NCBI RefSeq assembly: GCF_004209755.1
Contig: NZ_CP035913.1
Coordinates: 5,952,001-6,016,000 of the forward strand
Direction: 5' to 3'
Origin: Pseudoduganella lutea
GTDB taxonomy: Bacteria > Pseudomonadota > Gammaproteobacteria > Burkholderiales > Burkholderiaceae_D
Length of the DNA: 64,000 nucleotides
Numbering within the stretch: the stretch's first letter is position 1; the number at the start of each line of letters is the position of its first letter. The translations under genes were made by a program, and so were the position numbers. The notes under the pieces are model-generated. The model made no database searches and was not told the DNA's origin. It was given only the letters and a program-made list of their open reading frames with translations. Below, in pieces: positions 1-8,423 of the stretch.

Positions 1-85
1 TGGCCCGGACCTCGTTGTAGTGCGCGTGGACCTGGTCGGTCTGTCCGGCAGGGGTATTGGTACGTTCGTTGACTTCCTGGTACAT
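1..85 (-). CDS. Possible 5' end of a gene running off the left edge
   Basis: A leftward frame opens with ATG at 85 and stays open to the window edge. The 28 visible residues begin MYQEVNERTNTPAG and look protein-like (charged, hydrophilic). It lies divergent from the LysR gene at 240, the usual arrangement of a LysR regulator and its target. No motif identifies the product, and the frame is too short to be sure it is a gene. An alternative ATG at 102 is in another frame. Confidence 0.3.
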   Translation of the reverse strand, partial: MYQEVNERTNTPAGQTDQVHAHYNEVRA

Positions 86-152
86 GGCGGTCTCGCTTTC
101 ATGGAGGTGGCGTGAAGGGGAATGGTGTTGCTGGTGCCATGAAAACCGATTT

Positions 153-193
153 GGACCGTGCGGAAAAGCAGCGATTTTTGCGCGGACCGTGCG
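153..193. promoter_or_regulatory. Direct repeat in the LysR divergent promoter region
   Basis: GGACCGTGCG occurs at 153-162 and again at 184-193, both on the + strand. The 31-base offset is close to three helical turns, which would place two bound protein units on the same face of the DNA. The repeat lies between the LysR start (240) and the possible divergent gene (85). A regulator site is inferred from position and spacing only. Confidence 0.3.
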
Positions 194-239
194 TTTTTCG
201 AGTACGCTATTTTTTACACGAAGGGGAGAGGGGACCCGC

Positions 240-1157
240 ATGCTGCATTCGCGCCTGCTGCGCTATATCGACGAAGTGGCCCGCTGCGGTTCGATCCGCG
301 CGGCCGGCGAAAAGCTGCACATCGCGCCGTCGGCCATCAACAAGCACGTGCTGCTGCTGGAGGAGGAAATCGGCGAGCCGCTGTTCGAGCGTTTGCCGCG
401 CGGCCTGCGGCCAACGCCCGCGGGCGAGATCCTGCTGGCGCATGTGCGCCGCACCATGCTGGAATACCGCCAGGTGGAAGCGGAGATCCGCGAGCTGCAA
501 ACGCTGCAGAGCGGAGAGATCATCGTCGCCACGGCGACCGGGCTGGCCAGCGGCGTCGTGGCGGCCGCCGCGTTGAACTTCTATGCGCGCCATCCGCAGA
601 TGACGATATCGATCCGCACCATGTCCGTGCGCGAGATCCAGGCATCCGTCGCCAGCGGCGAAGCCGACCTGGGCCTGGGCTTCAACCTGGCCGCCTCCCC
701 GCAACTCGAATGCCTGTGGGAGCGGGACACGCGCCTCGGCGCGGTCATGTCGTCCGGGCACCCGCTGGCGCACATGGAATCCATCCCGCTGGCGCACTGT
801 ACGTCGTATCCGCTGATCTTCGCGGACCGCTCGATGCTCATCCACGGCAACATTGCCGACACGTTTGCCGGGGCCGGCCTGGACGTGGCGCCCACCTTCC
901 GCACCAATTCGATCGAAACCATGAAACGCCTTGCCGCGGCGGGCGACGGCATCGCCTTTCTCAGCAAGTTCGATATCACGGAAGAGTACCGCCGGGACGT
1001 GCTGGTCTACCGGCCGATCCGGGACCGCGTCTTCAGCCGGAACGTGCTGTCCCTCGTGCGACGCGACAAGCATGGCCGCGGCATCGCCAGCCTGCTGTTC
1101 GCGGACGAAGTCATGAATCTGCTGGCGGGTCAACTGGGCGGGACGGACGCCGTCTAG
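240..1157 (+). CDS. LysR-family transcriptional regulator
   Basis: A 305-residue protein of normal LysR length. Residues 1-60 form the winged helix-turn-helix (RYIDEVARCGSIRAAGEKL, then INKHVLLLEEEIGEPLFER), followed by a linker helix and a periplasmic-binding-like effector domain (about 90-295). An upstream in-frame ATG would give a longer protein, but the ATG at 240 is chosen because a purine-rich ribosome site (GGGGAGAGGGGA) sits just before it and the HTH then starts in the family's usual place. It converges on the permease gene that ends at 1203 and is divergent from a possible gene at 85. Its target is not known; purine uptake next door is possible but not shown. Confidence 0.9.
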   Translation: MLHSRLLRYIDEVARCGSIRAAGEKLHIAPSAINKHVLLLEEEIGEPLFERLPRGLRPTPAGEILLAHVRRTMLEYRQVEAEIRELQTLQSGEIIVATATGLASGVVAAAALNFYARHPQMTISIRTMSVREIQASVASGEADLGLGFNLAASPQLECLWERDTRLGAVMSSGHPLAHMESIPLAHCTSYPLIFADRSMLIHGNIADTFAGAGLDVAPTFRTNSIETMKRLAAAGDGIAFLSKFDITEEYRRDVLVYRPIRDRVFSRNVLSLVRRDKHGRGIASLLFADEVMNLLAGQLGGTDAV

Positions 1158-1161
1158 AAGT

Positions 1162-1185
1162 GCGCCGCCCGGTCGCAGGCGGCGC
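1162..1185. terminator. Hairpin between convergent genes
   Basis: GCGCCGCC at 1162-1169 pairs perfectly with GGCGGCGC at 1178-1185 around an 8-base loop. It lies between the stops of the convergent LysR and permease genes and could terminate either. No T-run follows, so termination is uncertain. Confidence 0.4.
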
Positions 1186-1202
1186 GGCCGGTCGCGCGGT
1201 GA

Positions 1203-2576
1203 CTACACGGCCCGGGCTTTCTTCTCCAGCACAGGGTGCGGTGTCGCCGCCTGCACGGCTTCCCCGTCGTTCGATTCGTCCTCGAGCGCTTCCTTCTCGC
1301 GGCCCGGCAGCATGAGGTTCAGCACCGATGCCACGATGGCGCCGGTGCTGATGCCCGAGCCGAAGATTTCATGCACGATGGCCGGCATCCTCGCCAGCAG
1401 TTCGGGGCGGGCGCTGACGGCCAGGCCGCAGCCCAGCGACACGGCGATGATCAGGCCATTGCGCTTGCTGTGCTCCACGCTGGCCAGCATCTGCGCGCCG
1501 GCGGCCAGGATCATGGCGAACATCATCAGGCAGGCGCCGCCCAGCACCACTTGCGGAATCGTGACGACGATCGCGCCCAGCACCGGGAAGAGGCCGGCCA
1601 GCAGCAGGAAGGCGCCGGTCAGCGCCACCACGTGGCGGCTGGCCACGCCGGTGAGCGAGACCAGGCCGACATTTTGCGCGAAGGTGGAAACGGGCGGGCC
1701 GCCCAGCATGGCCACGCACGCCGAGCCCACGCCGTCGCCCAGTACGCCGCGGCACAACTGCCGGCCGCCCACTTTCGTGTTGGTCGCGGAACCCAGCGCC
1801 ATCAGGGTGCCGGTGGTTTCGACGATCGCGACCATGTACGCGACGCCCATCGCAAAAATGCCGCTGGGCGGGAACGTCATGCCGTATTGCAGCGGTTGCG
1901 GCAGCGCGAACGTGGCCGCCTTTTGCACGGGACCGAAGTCGACCAGGCCCATGGCCAGGCAGACGAGATAGCCGGCGGCCACGCCGATCACGACGGCGGC
2001 GGCGGACACGATGCCTTTGCCGAACTGCACGACGCCGACGACGGTGACCAGCACGAACAGGGCGATGCCCAGGTTGACCGGATCGGCGTAGTCGGCGGCC
2101 CCCTTGCCGCCGGCCGCCCAGTCCACCGCGACGGGGATCAGCGACAGGCCGATCATCGTGACCACGACGGCAGTCACGGTATGCGGGAACAGCTTGCGGA
2201 TCTGCGGCATGAAGAAACTGCCGACGATCATGATCACCGAGCCGGCCAGCGTGGACCCGAGGATGCCGGCCACGCCATGCTCGTGGCCGATGGCGAGGGC
2301 GGCGCCGACGAAGCTGAAGCCGGTGCCCATCACGCAGGGCAGGCGGATCCCCAGCGGGCCCAGGCCCTTGCACTGGATGATGGTGATGACGCCCGAGCCC
2401 ATCAGCGAGGCGTTGACGAGCGCGACGACCTGGTCGGCCGGCAGTTTCAGCACGGCGCCGATGACGAGGGGCACGGCGATGATGCCGCCCAGCGCGGCAA
2501 GCATGTGCTGGGCGGCCAGCAGGATGGTGGTGGGCAGCGGCGGACGGTCGTCCACCTGGTAGAGCAGCTTGTTCAT
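1203..2576 (-). CDS. NCS2 nucleobase permease, xanthine/urate type
   Basis: A 457-residue inner-membrane proton symporter of the nucleobase-ascorbate (NCS2) family. Seen: about 14 hydrophobic segments, QH in TM1 (LLAAQHMLAALGG), the acidic TM8 motif VETTGTLMALG, and the TM10 family signature QNVGLVSLTG. The QNVG form, rather than the EN form of uracil carriers, points to xanthine or uric acid. The start is ATG at 2576 (MNKLLYQVDDRP); the frame is open further upstream but that part is not membrane-like and is low in quality. The cytoplasmic C-tail (about 35 residues) is acidic. The gene stands alone; its leader contains hairpins that may be regulatory (see 2709-2764). Substrate is inferred from family motifs. 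Confidence 0.9.
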   Translation of the reverse strand: MNKLLYQVDDRPPLPTTILLAAQHMLAALGGIIAVPLVIGAVLKLPADQVVALVNASLMGSGVITIIQCKGLGPLGIRLPCVMGTGFSFVGAALAIGHEHGVAGILGSTLAGSVIMIVGSFFMPQIRKLFPHTVTAVVVTMIGLSLIPVAVDWAAGGKGAADYADPVNLGIALFVLVTVVGVVQFGKGIVSAAAVVIGVAAGYLVCLAMGLVDFGPVQKAATFALPQPLQYGMTFPPSGIFAMGVAYMVAIVETTGTLMALGSATNTKVGGRQLCRGVLGDGVGSACVAMLGGPPVSTFAQNVGLVSLTGVASRHVVALTGAFLLLAGLFPVLGAIVVTIPQVVLGGACLMMFAMILAAGAQMLASVEHSKRNGLIIAVSLGCGLAVSARPELLARMPAIVHEIFGSGISTGAIVASVLNLMLPGREKEALEDESNDGEAVQAATPHPVLEKKARAV

Positions 2577-2708
2577 GGGTGTCTCCAAATTGTGGGTGAA
2601 TCGCTGTGTCCGGTGCTGCCGGCATGCCTCGCCGCGCGGGCGGTGTCGCCCGCGGGAATGGGAGGACTGGCGCAATGGCCTGGAGAGAAGGGTCTGACGC
2701 CCCACGGA

Positions 2709-2764
2709 TGCCCGGGTACGGGCACTGGTTGAACGAGCGTGTGCCCCTGTAAGCGGGCTGCTCG
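2709..2764 (-). promoter_or_regulatory. Structured leader of the purine permease gene, possible riboswitch
   Basis: In the 540-base gap upstream of the permease, two hairpins fold about 130-190 bases before the start. One is TGCCC/GGGCA (2709-2713/2720-2724). The other is a stem - asymmetric internal loop - stem: CGAGC 2734-2738, GTGT, GCCC 2743-2746, 8-base loop, GGGC 2755-2758, one base, GCTCG 2760-2764. A compact two-stem RNA with an asymmetric internal loop before a purine permease recalls the xanthine-I (NMT1) riboswitch class known from beta-proteobacteria. The match to its consensus was not verified. The remaining gap (2765-3020) shows nothing else I can name. Confidence 0.3.
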
Positions 2765-3020
2765 CATCGACGGGCTTCACCGGGTGATGCCACCGTCTAC
2801 TCTCGGCCAGGTCGTGCCGGTCCGGTATACGCGGCTGCGCATGATGGGTATGGCGTGGCGTGACTGTCACAACCGGCTCGCGGGCATGCGGTTCATGCTT
2901 GCTTGAAGACAAACGTTGCCGGCGTGCGAACTTGCATGAAGTCGCGTTTTCCTGGGCGCTCACCCGGCCATGCCGGGGCATGCGCGCATGTGCAAGACAT
3001 TTACGGGACAGCGATTTTGA

Positions 3021-3049
3021 TTGACGCCCACGCACGCATTCCTTATCAT
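3021..3049 (+). promoter_or_regulatory. Sigma-70 promoter of the LacI-ABC-glycosidase operon
   Basis: TTGACG at 3021-3026, a 17-base spacer, and TATCAT at 3044-3049 form a near-consensus sigma-70 promoter. The LacI operator at 3059-3073 begins 10 bases past the -10 box, overlapping the expected start of transcription, which fits repression. Confidence 0.65.
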
Positions 3050-3058
3050 CGACGCAAA

Positions 3059-3073
3059 TGACAACGTTGGACA
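3059..3073. promoter_or_regulatory. LacI-type operator O1
   Basis: TGACAACGTTGGACA, with palindromic core CAACGTTG centred on CG as in LacI-family sites. The identical 15-mer is at 8365-8379 and a one-mismatch copy at 12870-12884, each before one transcription unit of this sugar locus. The adjacent lacI-type gene (3116) is the obvious binder and would repress itself here. Confidence 0.7.
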
Positions 3074-3115
3074 TTTCGTGACCGGGATGTCTGGCGGACA
3101 AGACAAGGAGACTGT

Positions 3116-4159
3116 GTGGCAACGATTCACGACGTCGCCGAGAAGGCCGGCGTGTCCATCAAGACCGTATCCCGGGTCCTCAATGGCGGTACCGAGGTAT
3201 CCGAAAAAACCCGTACGCGCATCGAGCAGGCGATGCGCAGTCTCGAATTCACGCCGTCCGCCGCGGCCCGCAGTTTGCGCGGCCGGCCCACCGGGCTGGT
3301 GGCCGTGATTGCCGAACAACTGACCACCACGCCCGATTCCTCCGAAATCATCAAGGGCATCCAGCTGGTTTGCGAGCAGCAGGGCAAGATGCTGATGATC
3401 GGCGAAACGGGCGGCCATGCGGACGTGGCGAGCCGCCTGGTGGCGGACCTGCGCGAACGCCGCGTCGAGGCGATCCTGTTCGCCACGCCGTTCCATTGCC
3501 AGGTCGCGCTCGAACCGCTGCTGGGCAGCACGCCCACGGCGCTGGCGAACTGCTTCGAAGCGGCCGGCCGCTACACGCAGGTGGTACCCGACGACGAAGG
3601 CGGCGGTTACGCCGCGGCCAGGATCGTGCTCGATGCCGGTCATCGCCACATCGCCTTCCTGCAGCTGATCCCAGGCATGGTGGCCACCGCCCTGCGCCTG
3701 CGCGGCTTCGAGCGGGCCATGCGCGAGCACGGCATCACGCCCAATGCGCAATGGCTGATCCACGGCGCCGAAGCGCACGAGGGCGACGAATTCGCGCACC
3801 TTGCCGATGCCGTCGACCGCCTGTTCGCCAGCGACCGCCGGCCCACCGCGATCCTGTGCGGCAACGACAAGATGGCCATGCGCGTCATCTTCATCCTGCA
3901 GCGCCGTGGCCTGCGGGTACCGGCCGACGTGTCGATCGTGGGATTCGACGATTTCCGCCTGATTTCCGAGGCACTCGATCCTGGCCTGACGACCGTGGCG
4001 CTGCCGTACCGCGAGATCGGCGAGCTGTCCGGCCGCTATGTGCTGGAGCACGCGGGCATGGCACCGGCCACGGTGCGGGTGCCCTGCGTGCCCGTGATGC
4101 GCGGCACGGTCGCTGCCCCGGCAGCGCACAAGGGGCCAGCGCGGGCGGGCAGCCGATGA
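3116..4159 (+). CDS. LacI-family repressor of the fructan-type sugar locus
   Basis: A 347-residue LacI/GalR regulator. Residues 1-50 carry the HTH and hinge helix (ATIHDVAEKAGVSIKTVSRV, then SAAARSLRG), residues 60-335 the sugar-binding core with the C-terminal IVGFDD motif typical of the family. Start is GTG at 3116, giving the family N-terminus directly after AAGGAGA; no ATG fits. It is the first gene of an operon with the importer: its stop (4157-4159) overlaps the next ATG (4156). The O1 operator overlaps its own promoter, so autoregulation is expected, and the same site occurs before the two other units of the locus. The inducer is inferred to be a fructose-containing sugar. Confidence 0.92.
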   Translation: MATIHDVAEKAGVSIKTVSRVLNGGTEVSEKTRTRIEQAMRSLEFTPSAAARSLRGRPTGLVAVIAEQLTTTPDSSEIIKGIQLVCEQQGKMLMIGETGGHADVASRLVADLRERRVEAILFATPFHCQVALEPLLGSTPTALANCFEAAGRYTQVVPDDEGGGYAAARIVLDAGHRHIAFLQLIPGMVATALRLRGFERAMREHGITPNAQWLIHGAEAHEGDEFAHLADAVDRLFASDRRPTAILCGNDKMAMRVIFILQRRGLRVPADVSIVGFDDFRLISEALDPGLTTVALPYREIGELSGRYVLEHAGMAPATVRVPCVPVMRGTVAAPAAHKGPARAGSR

Positions 4160-5427
4160 AGCACGCATTTGTGATCGCGCTGGCCGCGCTGGCATTGCCG
4201 GTGCTGGCCGCGCCTGTCGAAATCCGCTTGTGGCGCCACGATACGGGCGACGCTGAAATGGCGGCGGGAAGGGCGGCCATCGAGCGCTTCAACCGCTCGC
4301 AGGGCCGTTGGAAAGTGGTCATGGAAGCCATCCCGCAGGGTTCGTATACGGAGTCGATCACCGCCGCATCGCTGGTGCGCCAGCTGCCCTGCGTGATCGC
4401 GATGGACCAGCCGACGGTACCGAACTTTGCCTGGGCCGGCCACATCCGCCCGCTCGCGCCGCTGCTGCCGCCCGCGGCCGTCGCGTCCCTGCTCGAAGGC
4501 GGGCGTGGCACGTACAAGGGGCAGTTGTACAGCGTGGGCCAGTTCGACGTGGTGCTGGCGCTGTTCTCGCGCAGGTCGGCGCTGGAGGCATTGGGCATCC
4601 GCATCGCGACGATGGAACGGCCCTACACGGCCGCCGAGTTTCACGACGTGCTGGCCCGGGCAAAGAAAAGCGGGCGTTACCGCTTTCCGCTGGACCTGAA
4701 CGGCCGGTTCAAGGGCGAGTGGTACAGCTATGCTTTTTCGCCCTGGTTGCAGAGCGCCGGCACCGACCTGATCGATCGCGAGAATTACCGGCGCGTCGAC
4801 GGCTTGCTCAACAACGATGCGGCGGTGGCGGTCGGCCGCTACTATGGCCGGCTGTTCAAGGACCGGCTGGTCGAGCGCATTCCCGCGGACGACAAGGCAT
4901 TCGAGCAGGGCCGGACCCTTTTCCACTACACGGGGTCGTGGAAAGTGCGCGAATACAGCAGGCAGTTCGGCGCCGACCTGGTGGCGATGCCGCCGCCGGA
5001 CTTCGGCAAGGGGCCGCGCATCGGCGCCGCTTCCTGGCAGTGGGGCATCACCCGCGGCTGCCGGCAGCCCGAAGGCGCGGCAGCCTTCCTCGCCCACCTG
5101 GTCACGCCGGAGGAAATCGGCGCCGCATCGCGCGACACGGGCCTGGTACCCGTCAGCGAAGAGGGCGCGGCATTGACCGAACATTACCGGCCGGGCGGCG
5201 ACTGGCGCCTCTACTTCGAGTTCGCCCGGCGCTACGCCGTGGTGCGGCCGGCCAGCCCCGGTTATCCGGCCATGTCGTCGGCGTTCGAAAAGGCGCTGGC
5301 CGACATCCGCAGCGGCAAGGATGCCGCCGAGGCACTCGACGAGGCGGTGGAAGCCATCGAACACAATATCGCGCGCAACAACGGCTATGGCTTTGGCGCG
5401 CAGGGCGGCAAGGGAGGCCTGCCATGA
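4156..5427 (+). CDS. CUT1 ABC transporter sugar-binding protein
   Basis: A 423-residue extracellular solute-binding protein (family 1, MalE/UgpB-like). Residues 1-19 are a signal peptide (hydrophobic core ending LPVLAAP), then the mature protein starts with VEIRLWRHDTGD, a typical first strand of the binding fold. It would deliver an oligosaccharide in the periplasm to the two permeases encoded next. The start overlaps the lacI stop by ATGA, and its own stop overlaps the next start in the same way, so the genes are probably translationally coupled. Substrate is inferred from the neighbouring GH32-type enzymes to be sucrose or fructo-oligosaccharide; the protein itself does not show it. Confidence 0.9.
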   Translation: MKHAFVIALAALALPVLAAPVEIRLWRHDTGDAEMAAGRAAIERFNRSQGRWKVVMEAIPQGSYTESITAASLVRQLPCVIAMDQPTVPNFAWAGHIRPLAPLLPPAAVASLLEGGRGTYKGQLYSVGQFDVVLALFSRRSALEALGIRIATMERPYTAAEFHDVLARAKKSGRYRFPLDLNGRFKGEWYSYAFSPWLQSAGTDLIDRENYRRVDGLLNNDAAVAVGRYYGRLFKDRLVERIPADDKAFEQGRTLFHYTGSWKVREYSRQFGADLVAMPPPDFGKGPRIGAASWQWGITRGCRQPEGAAAFLAHLVTPEEIGAASRDTGLVPVSEEGAALTEHYRPGGDWRLYFEFARRYAVVRPASPGYPAMSSAFEKALADIRSGKDAAEALDEAVEAIEHNIARNNGYGFGAQGGKGGLP

Positions 5428-6491
5428 AAACCAGGTTCGGTCATGACGGCCCGTTCGCTGTCGGCGCGTTCGCCGCGCCGGCGATCCTGCTGTTCCTCGT
5501 CTTTGTCGTACTGCCGATGCTGCTTGCCGCCGGCGCCACGCTGACCAACCACCGGCTGATGTCGCCCGAACCCACGCAGTATGTGGGGCTGGACAACTAC
5601 CGGCGCCTGCTTGCGTTCGACATCGCCGCCATCGATCCGCTGCGCGATGGAAGCGGGGCGATCGTGCGTGACGACGAGGGTGTGCGGTTCCCCACCTGGC
5701 GCCAGGTGCGCAAGGCGCGGCCGGAACTGGGTTCCTATCGTCCGGCCTTCCAGTTCGACGTAGGCGGCAGGCGCATCGTGCTGGCCGCCAGCGATCCGCT
5801 GTTCTATCGCTCGCTGATCAACACATTCCTGTTCGCGGCGCTGGTACTCCCGCTGCAATGCGGCGTGGCGCTGGGGCTGGCGATCCTCGTCAACCAGAAG
5901 GTCCGCGGCCGGGTATTCTTCCGCACCGTGTATTTCGCGCCGGTCGTCACGTCGATGGTCGTGGCCTCGATCGTCTGGGCCTTCATGCTCAACACCGATC
6001 GCGGCATGCTCAACGAGCTGCTGCGCAACCTGCTGCACGATCCGAACGCGGGCCCGGACTGGCTGGGCGACAGCCACTACGCTCTGCCGGCCATCGCGCT
6101 GATGTCGGCCTGGCAGGGCGCGGGCTTCCAGATGCTGGTATTCCTGGCCGGCCTGCAGTCGATTTCACCCGAGTTGTACGAGGCGGCCACGCTGATGGGC
6201 GCCAACGCCTGGCAGCGCTTCGTGCACGTCACGTTGCCCGGCCTGCGCAACACCATCATCTTCGTGCTGGTGTCGACCACGCTGCTGGCCTTCGGCCTGT
6301 TCACGCAGGTCGACGTGATGACGTCCGGCGGGCCGCTCGATTCCACGTCCACGGTGGTGTACCACGCCGTGCGCAGCGGCTTCAAGGAGCAGGACGTCGG
6401 CTACGGCTCCACGATCACGCTGGTATTCTTTACCATCGTGCTGGGCCTGTCGATACTGCAGCGCATGCTGGTCAACAGGGGGAACACATGA
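5424..6491 (+). CDS. CUT1 ABC transporter permease, MalF-type
   Basis: A 355-residue inner-membrane permease. Six or so membrane segments are visible, with the cytoplasmic EAA loop (EAATLMGANAWQRFVHVTLP) that docks on the ATPase. Between TM1 (about residues 12-35) and TM2 (about 130-155) lies an unusually long periplasmic segment of roughly 85 residues with many charges, as in MalF-like subunits with a periplasmic insertion. ATGA overlaps join it to the binding protein upstream and to the second permease downstream. The matching ATPase is not next door but in the following transcription unit (10768). Confidence 0.9.
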   Translation: MKTRFGHDGPFAVGAFAAPAILLFLVFVVLPMLLAAGATLTNHRLMSPEPTQYVGLDNYRRLLAFDIAAIDPLRDGSGAIVRDDEGVRFPTWRQVRKARPELGSYRPAFQFDVGGRRIVLAASDPLFYRSLINTFLFAALVLPLQCGVALGLAILVNQKVRGRVFFRTVYFAPVVTSMVVASIVWAFMLNTDRGMLNELLRNLLHDPNAGPDWLGDSHYALPAIALMSAWQGAGFQMLVFLAGLQSISPELYEAATLMGANAWQRFVHVTLPGLRNTIIFVLVSTTLLAFGLFTQVDVMTSGGPLDSTSTVVYHAVRSGFKEQDVGYGSTITLVFFTIVLGLSILQRMLVNRGNT

Positions 6492-7375
6492 TGAACCGGC
6501 TTCTTCGCAACCGCCTGCGTGCCACCGCGCTGCTCGTGGTGATGAGCGCCATCGGCATCGTCTTCGTCGCCCCGTTGCTGTTCATGGTTGTGTCGTCGTT
6601 CAAGGGCGACGACGCGATCTTCGCCAACCTGGACACCTGGTCGGCTTACCTGCCGTCGGATGCCTGGTCGATGGCGAACTACCGCGCGGTGTTCGAGAAG
6701 AGCGACCTGCCGTCGTTCCTGTTCAACTCCACGCTGATAGCGGCGCTCGTCGTCGTGGGCGGCATCATCGTCAACAGCATGCTGGCGTTCTCGATCGCCC
6801 GCATGCGCTGGCGCGGCCGGCAGGTCGTGCTGGCGCTGGTGGTGGCCATGGTGATCGTGCCGTTCGAGGTGATCGCGATCCCGCTGCTGTCGCTGGTCGC
6901 GCGCCTGCCATGGCCCGGGTTCGAGCACGGCCAGTTCGTGCTCCACAGCGGCTGGTTCAACAGCCTGCACGTGCAGGTGATTCCGTTTCTCGCCAACGCC
7001 TTCTGCGTGTTCCTGTTCTACCAGTTCTTCCGCGATATCCCGCCCGAACTGGACGAAGCCGCGAAGATGGACGGCGCCGGACCGTGGACACTGTATGCCC
7101 GCATCATCATGCCCAACAGCGGTCCGGTGATCGCCACCGCCGCGATCGTGCTGTTCATCTCCGCCTGGAACCAGTACCTGTGGCCCATCATGGTGATCCA
7201 GGGCGAAGCGTTCCGGCCCGTGCAGCCCGGCATCCAGCAATATTTCGGACGCACCAATTCGTGGGGCCAGATCATGGCCTACGCAACGGTGATTACCCTG
7301 CCCGTACTGGCGGTATTCCTGGCTTTCCAGCGGCAGTTCGTCGCCTCGGTGGCCGGCACCGGCATCAAGGGCTAA
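6488..7375 (+). CDS. CUT1 ABC transporter permease, MalG-type
   Basis: A 295-residue inner-membrane permease of the MalG/UgpE class. It has six membrane segments, first at about 12-33 (LLVVMSAIGIVFVAPLLFMV), and the EAA loop DEAAKMDGAGPWTLYARIIMP. The C-terminus AGTGIKG is the short tail common in CUT1 permeases (usually ending in KG). The start at 6488 overlaps the previous stop; an ATG three bases later would be equally usable. It pairs with the 5424 permease to form the channel; the next gene starts 15 bases downstream. Confidence 0.9.
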   Translation: MMNRLLRNRLRATALLVVMSAIGIVFVAPLLFMVVSSFKGDDAIFANLDTWSAYLPSDAWSMANYRAVFEKSDLPSFLFNSTLIAALVVVGGIIVNSMLAFSIARMRWRGRQVVLALVVAMVIVPFEVIAIPLLSLVARLPWPGFEHGQFVLHSGWFNSLHVQVIPFLANAFCVFLFYQFFRDIPPELDEAAKMDGAGPWTLYARIIMPNSGPVIATAAIVLFISAWNQYLWPIMVIQGEAFRPVQPGIQQYFGRTNSWGQIMAYATVITLPVLAVFLAFQRQFVASVAGTGIKG

Positions 7376-7389
7376 ACCTTGGACTACAC

Positions 7390-8367
7390 ATGTCACTCAA
7401 ACTGAACGACAAATTCATCTGGGACTTCTGGCACTTCGAAGAAGCCGGCCGCCAGCACCTGTTCTTTCTGCAGGCCGACCGCTCCATCGGCAATCCGGAC
7501 CTGCGGCACTGGAATGTGTCGGTCGGCCACGCCGTGTCGCAGGACCTGCGCGACTGGACCGTGCTGGGCACGGTGTTCGGACCCTCGACCGCGCCGGCGT
7601 GGGACGACTACACCACCTGGACCGGCTCCGTGATCCGGGCCGAAGGCCGCCATCACCTGTTCTACACCGGCACGTGCCGCGCCGAGAACGGCATGCGCCA
7701 GCGCATCGGCCACGCGGTGGCGGACAGCATCGACGGGCCGTGGGAACGGGTCGGAGATGGCCTGGCGCTGGACCTGGACGAGCGCTTCTACGAGGAGTAC
7801 CAGGAAGGGCGCTGGCATGACCGGGCGCTGCGCGATCCCTGGGTGTTGCCGGACAAGATCGATGGCCAGTACCACATGTTCTATACGGCGCGCCGTAACG
7901 ACGGCCCGCTGTACGAACGCGGCGTCATCGGCCATGCCGTCTCGCCCGACCTCGTGCACTGGACCGCCACGGCGCCCGTGTATGCCGGCGGCCACTACGG
8001 CCAGCTCGAGGTGCCGCAGGTGTTCGAGCGCGACGGCCGCTGGTACTGCGTGTTCTGCAATGTCGCCGCGCACTGGTCGGACGCGATGCGTGCCGCGCAC
8101 CATGGTGGCGTGTCCGGCACGCATTACCTCGTGGCCGATCATCCGCTGGGCCCGTGGGCGCCTGCACCCGGCTTCCTCGATGGCGATGTGCCGTGCCGCC
8201 GTTATGCCGGCAAGATCCTGCGCGATCCGGTGACCGGCCAGGACAGCCTGCTGGCATTCCTGGACAACGGCGCGGACGGTGCGTTCGTCGGCGCGATCTG
8301 CGATCCCATTCCGCTGAAAAGGGAAAACGGCTTGTACACGCTGGCCGATCTTTCAGCGCCGGCATGA
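7390..8367 (+). CDS. Cytoplasmic five-bladed propeller glycosidase (clan GH-J/F-like), beta-fructosidase candidate
   Basis: A 325-residue protein with no signal peptide, so it should act on sugars after import. The sequence shows the repeating blade pattern of GH32/GH43/GH68-like propellers (GHAVSQDLRDW, HHLFYTG, GHAVSPDLVHW). A complete acid triad can be placed: D12 in WDFW, D149 in LRDPW and E207 in LEVPQ, the usual nucleophile, RDP transition-state stabiliser and acid/base. It lacks the GH32 C-terminal beta-sandwich. Position at the end of the importer operon suggests it splits imported sucrose or fructo-oligosaccharide, but GH43-like activity on another sugar is possible. Its stop codon lies inside operator O2. 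Confidence 0.75.
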   Translation: MSLKLNDKFIWDFWHFEEAGRQHLFFLQADRSIGNPDLRHWNVSVGHAVSQDLRDWTVLGTVFGPSTAPAWDDYTTWTGSVIRAEGRHHLFYTGTCRAENGMRQRIGHAVADSIDGPWERVGDGLALDLDERFYEEYQEGRWHDRALRDPWVLPDKIDGQYHMFYTARRNDGPLYERGVIGHAVSPDLVHWTATAPVYAGGHYGQLEVPQVFERDGRWYCVFCNVAAHWSDAMRAAHHGGVSGTHYLVADHPLGPWAPAPGFLDGDVPCRRYAGKILRDPVTGQDSLLAFLDNGADGAFVGAICDPIPLKRENGLYTLADLSAPA

Positions 8368-8379
8368 CAACGTTGGACA
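8365..8379. promoter_or_regulatory. LacI-type operator O2
   Basis: An exact copy of O1 (TGACAACGTTGGACA), overlapping the stop codon of the preceding glycosidase (8365-8367) and 45 bases before the secreted GH32 start. It implies that the GH32 - ATPase - kinase unit has its own repressed promoter. Confidence 0.7.
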
Positions 8380-8423
8380 ACGATTGAACAAGCACTGAAC
8401 AATAACAGGGTGGAGGAGACGAC

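Noticed and set aside
1236..2732. Long + strand frame opposite the purine permease
   Set aside because: Its product is His/Asp/Gln-rich low-complexity antisense of a high-GC gene; the permease on the other strand has clear motifs.
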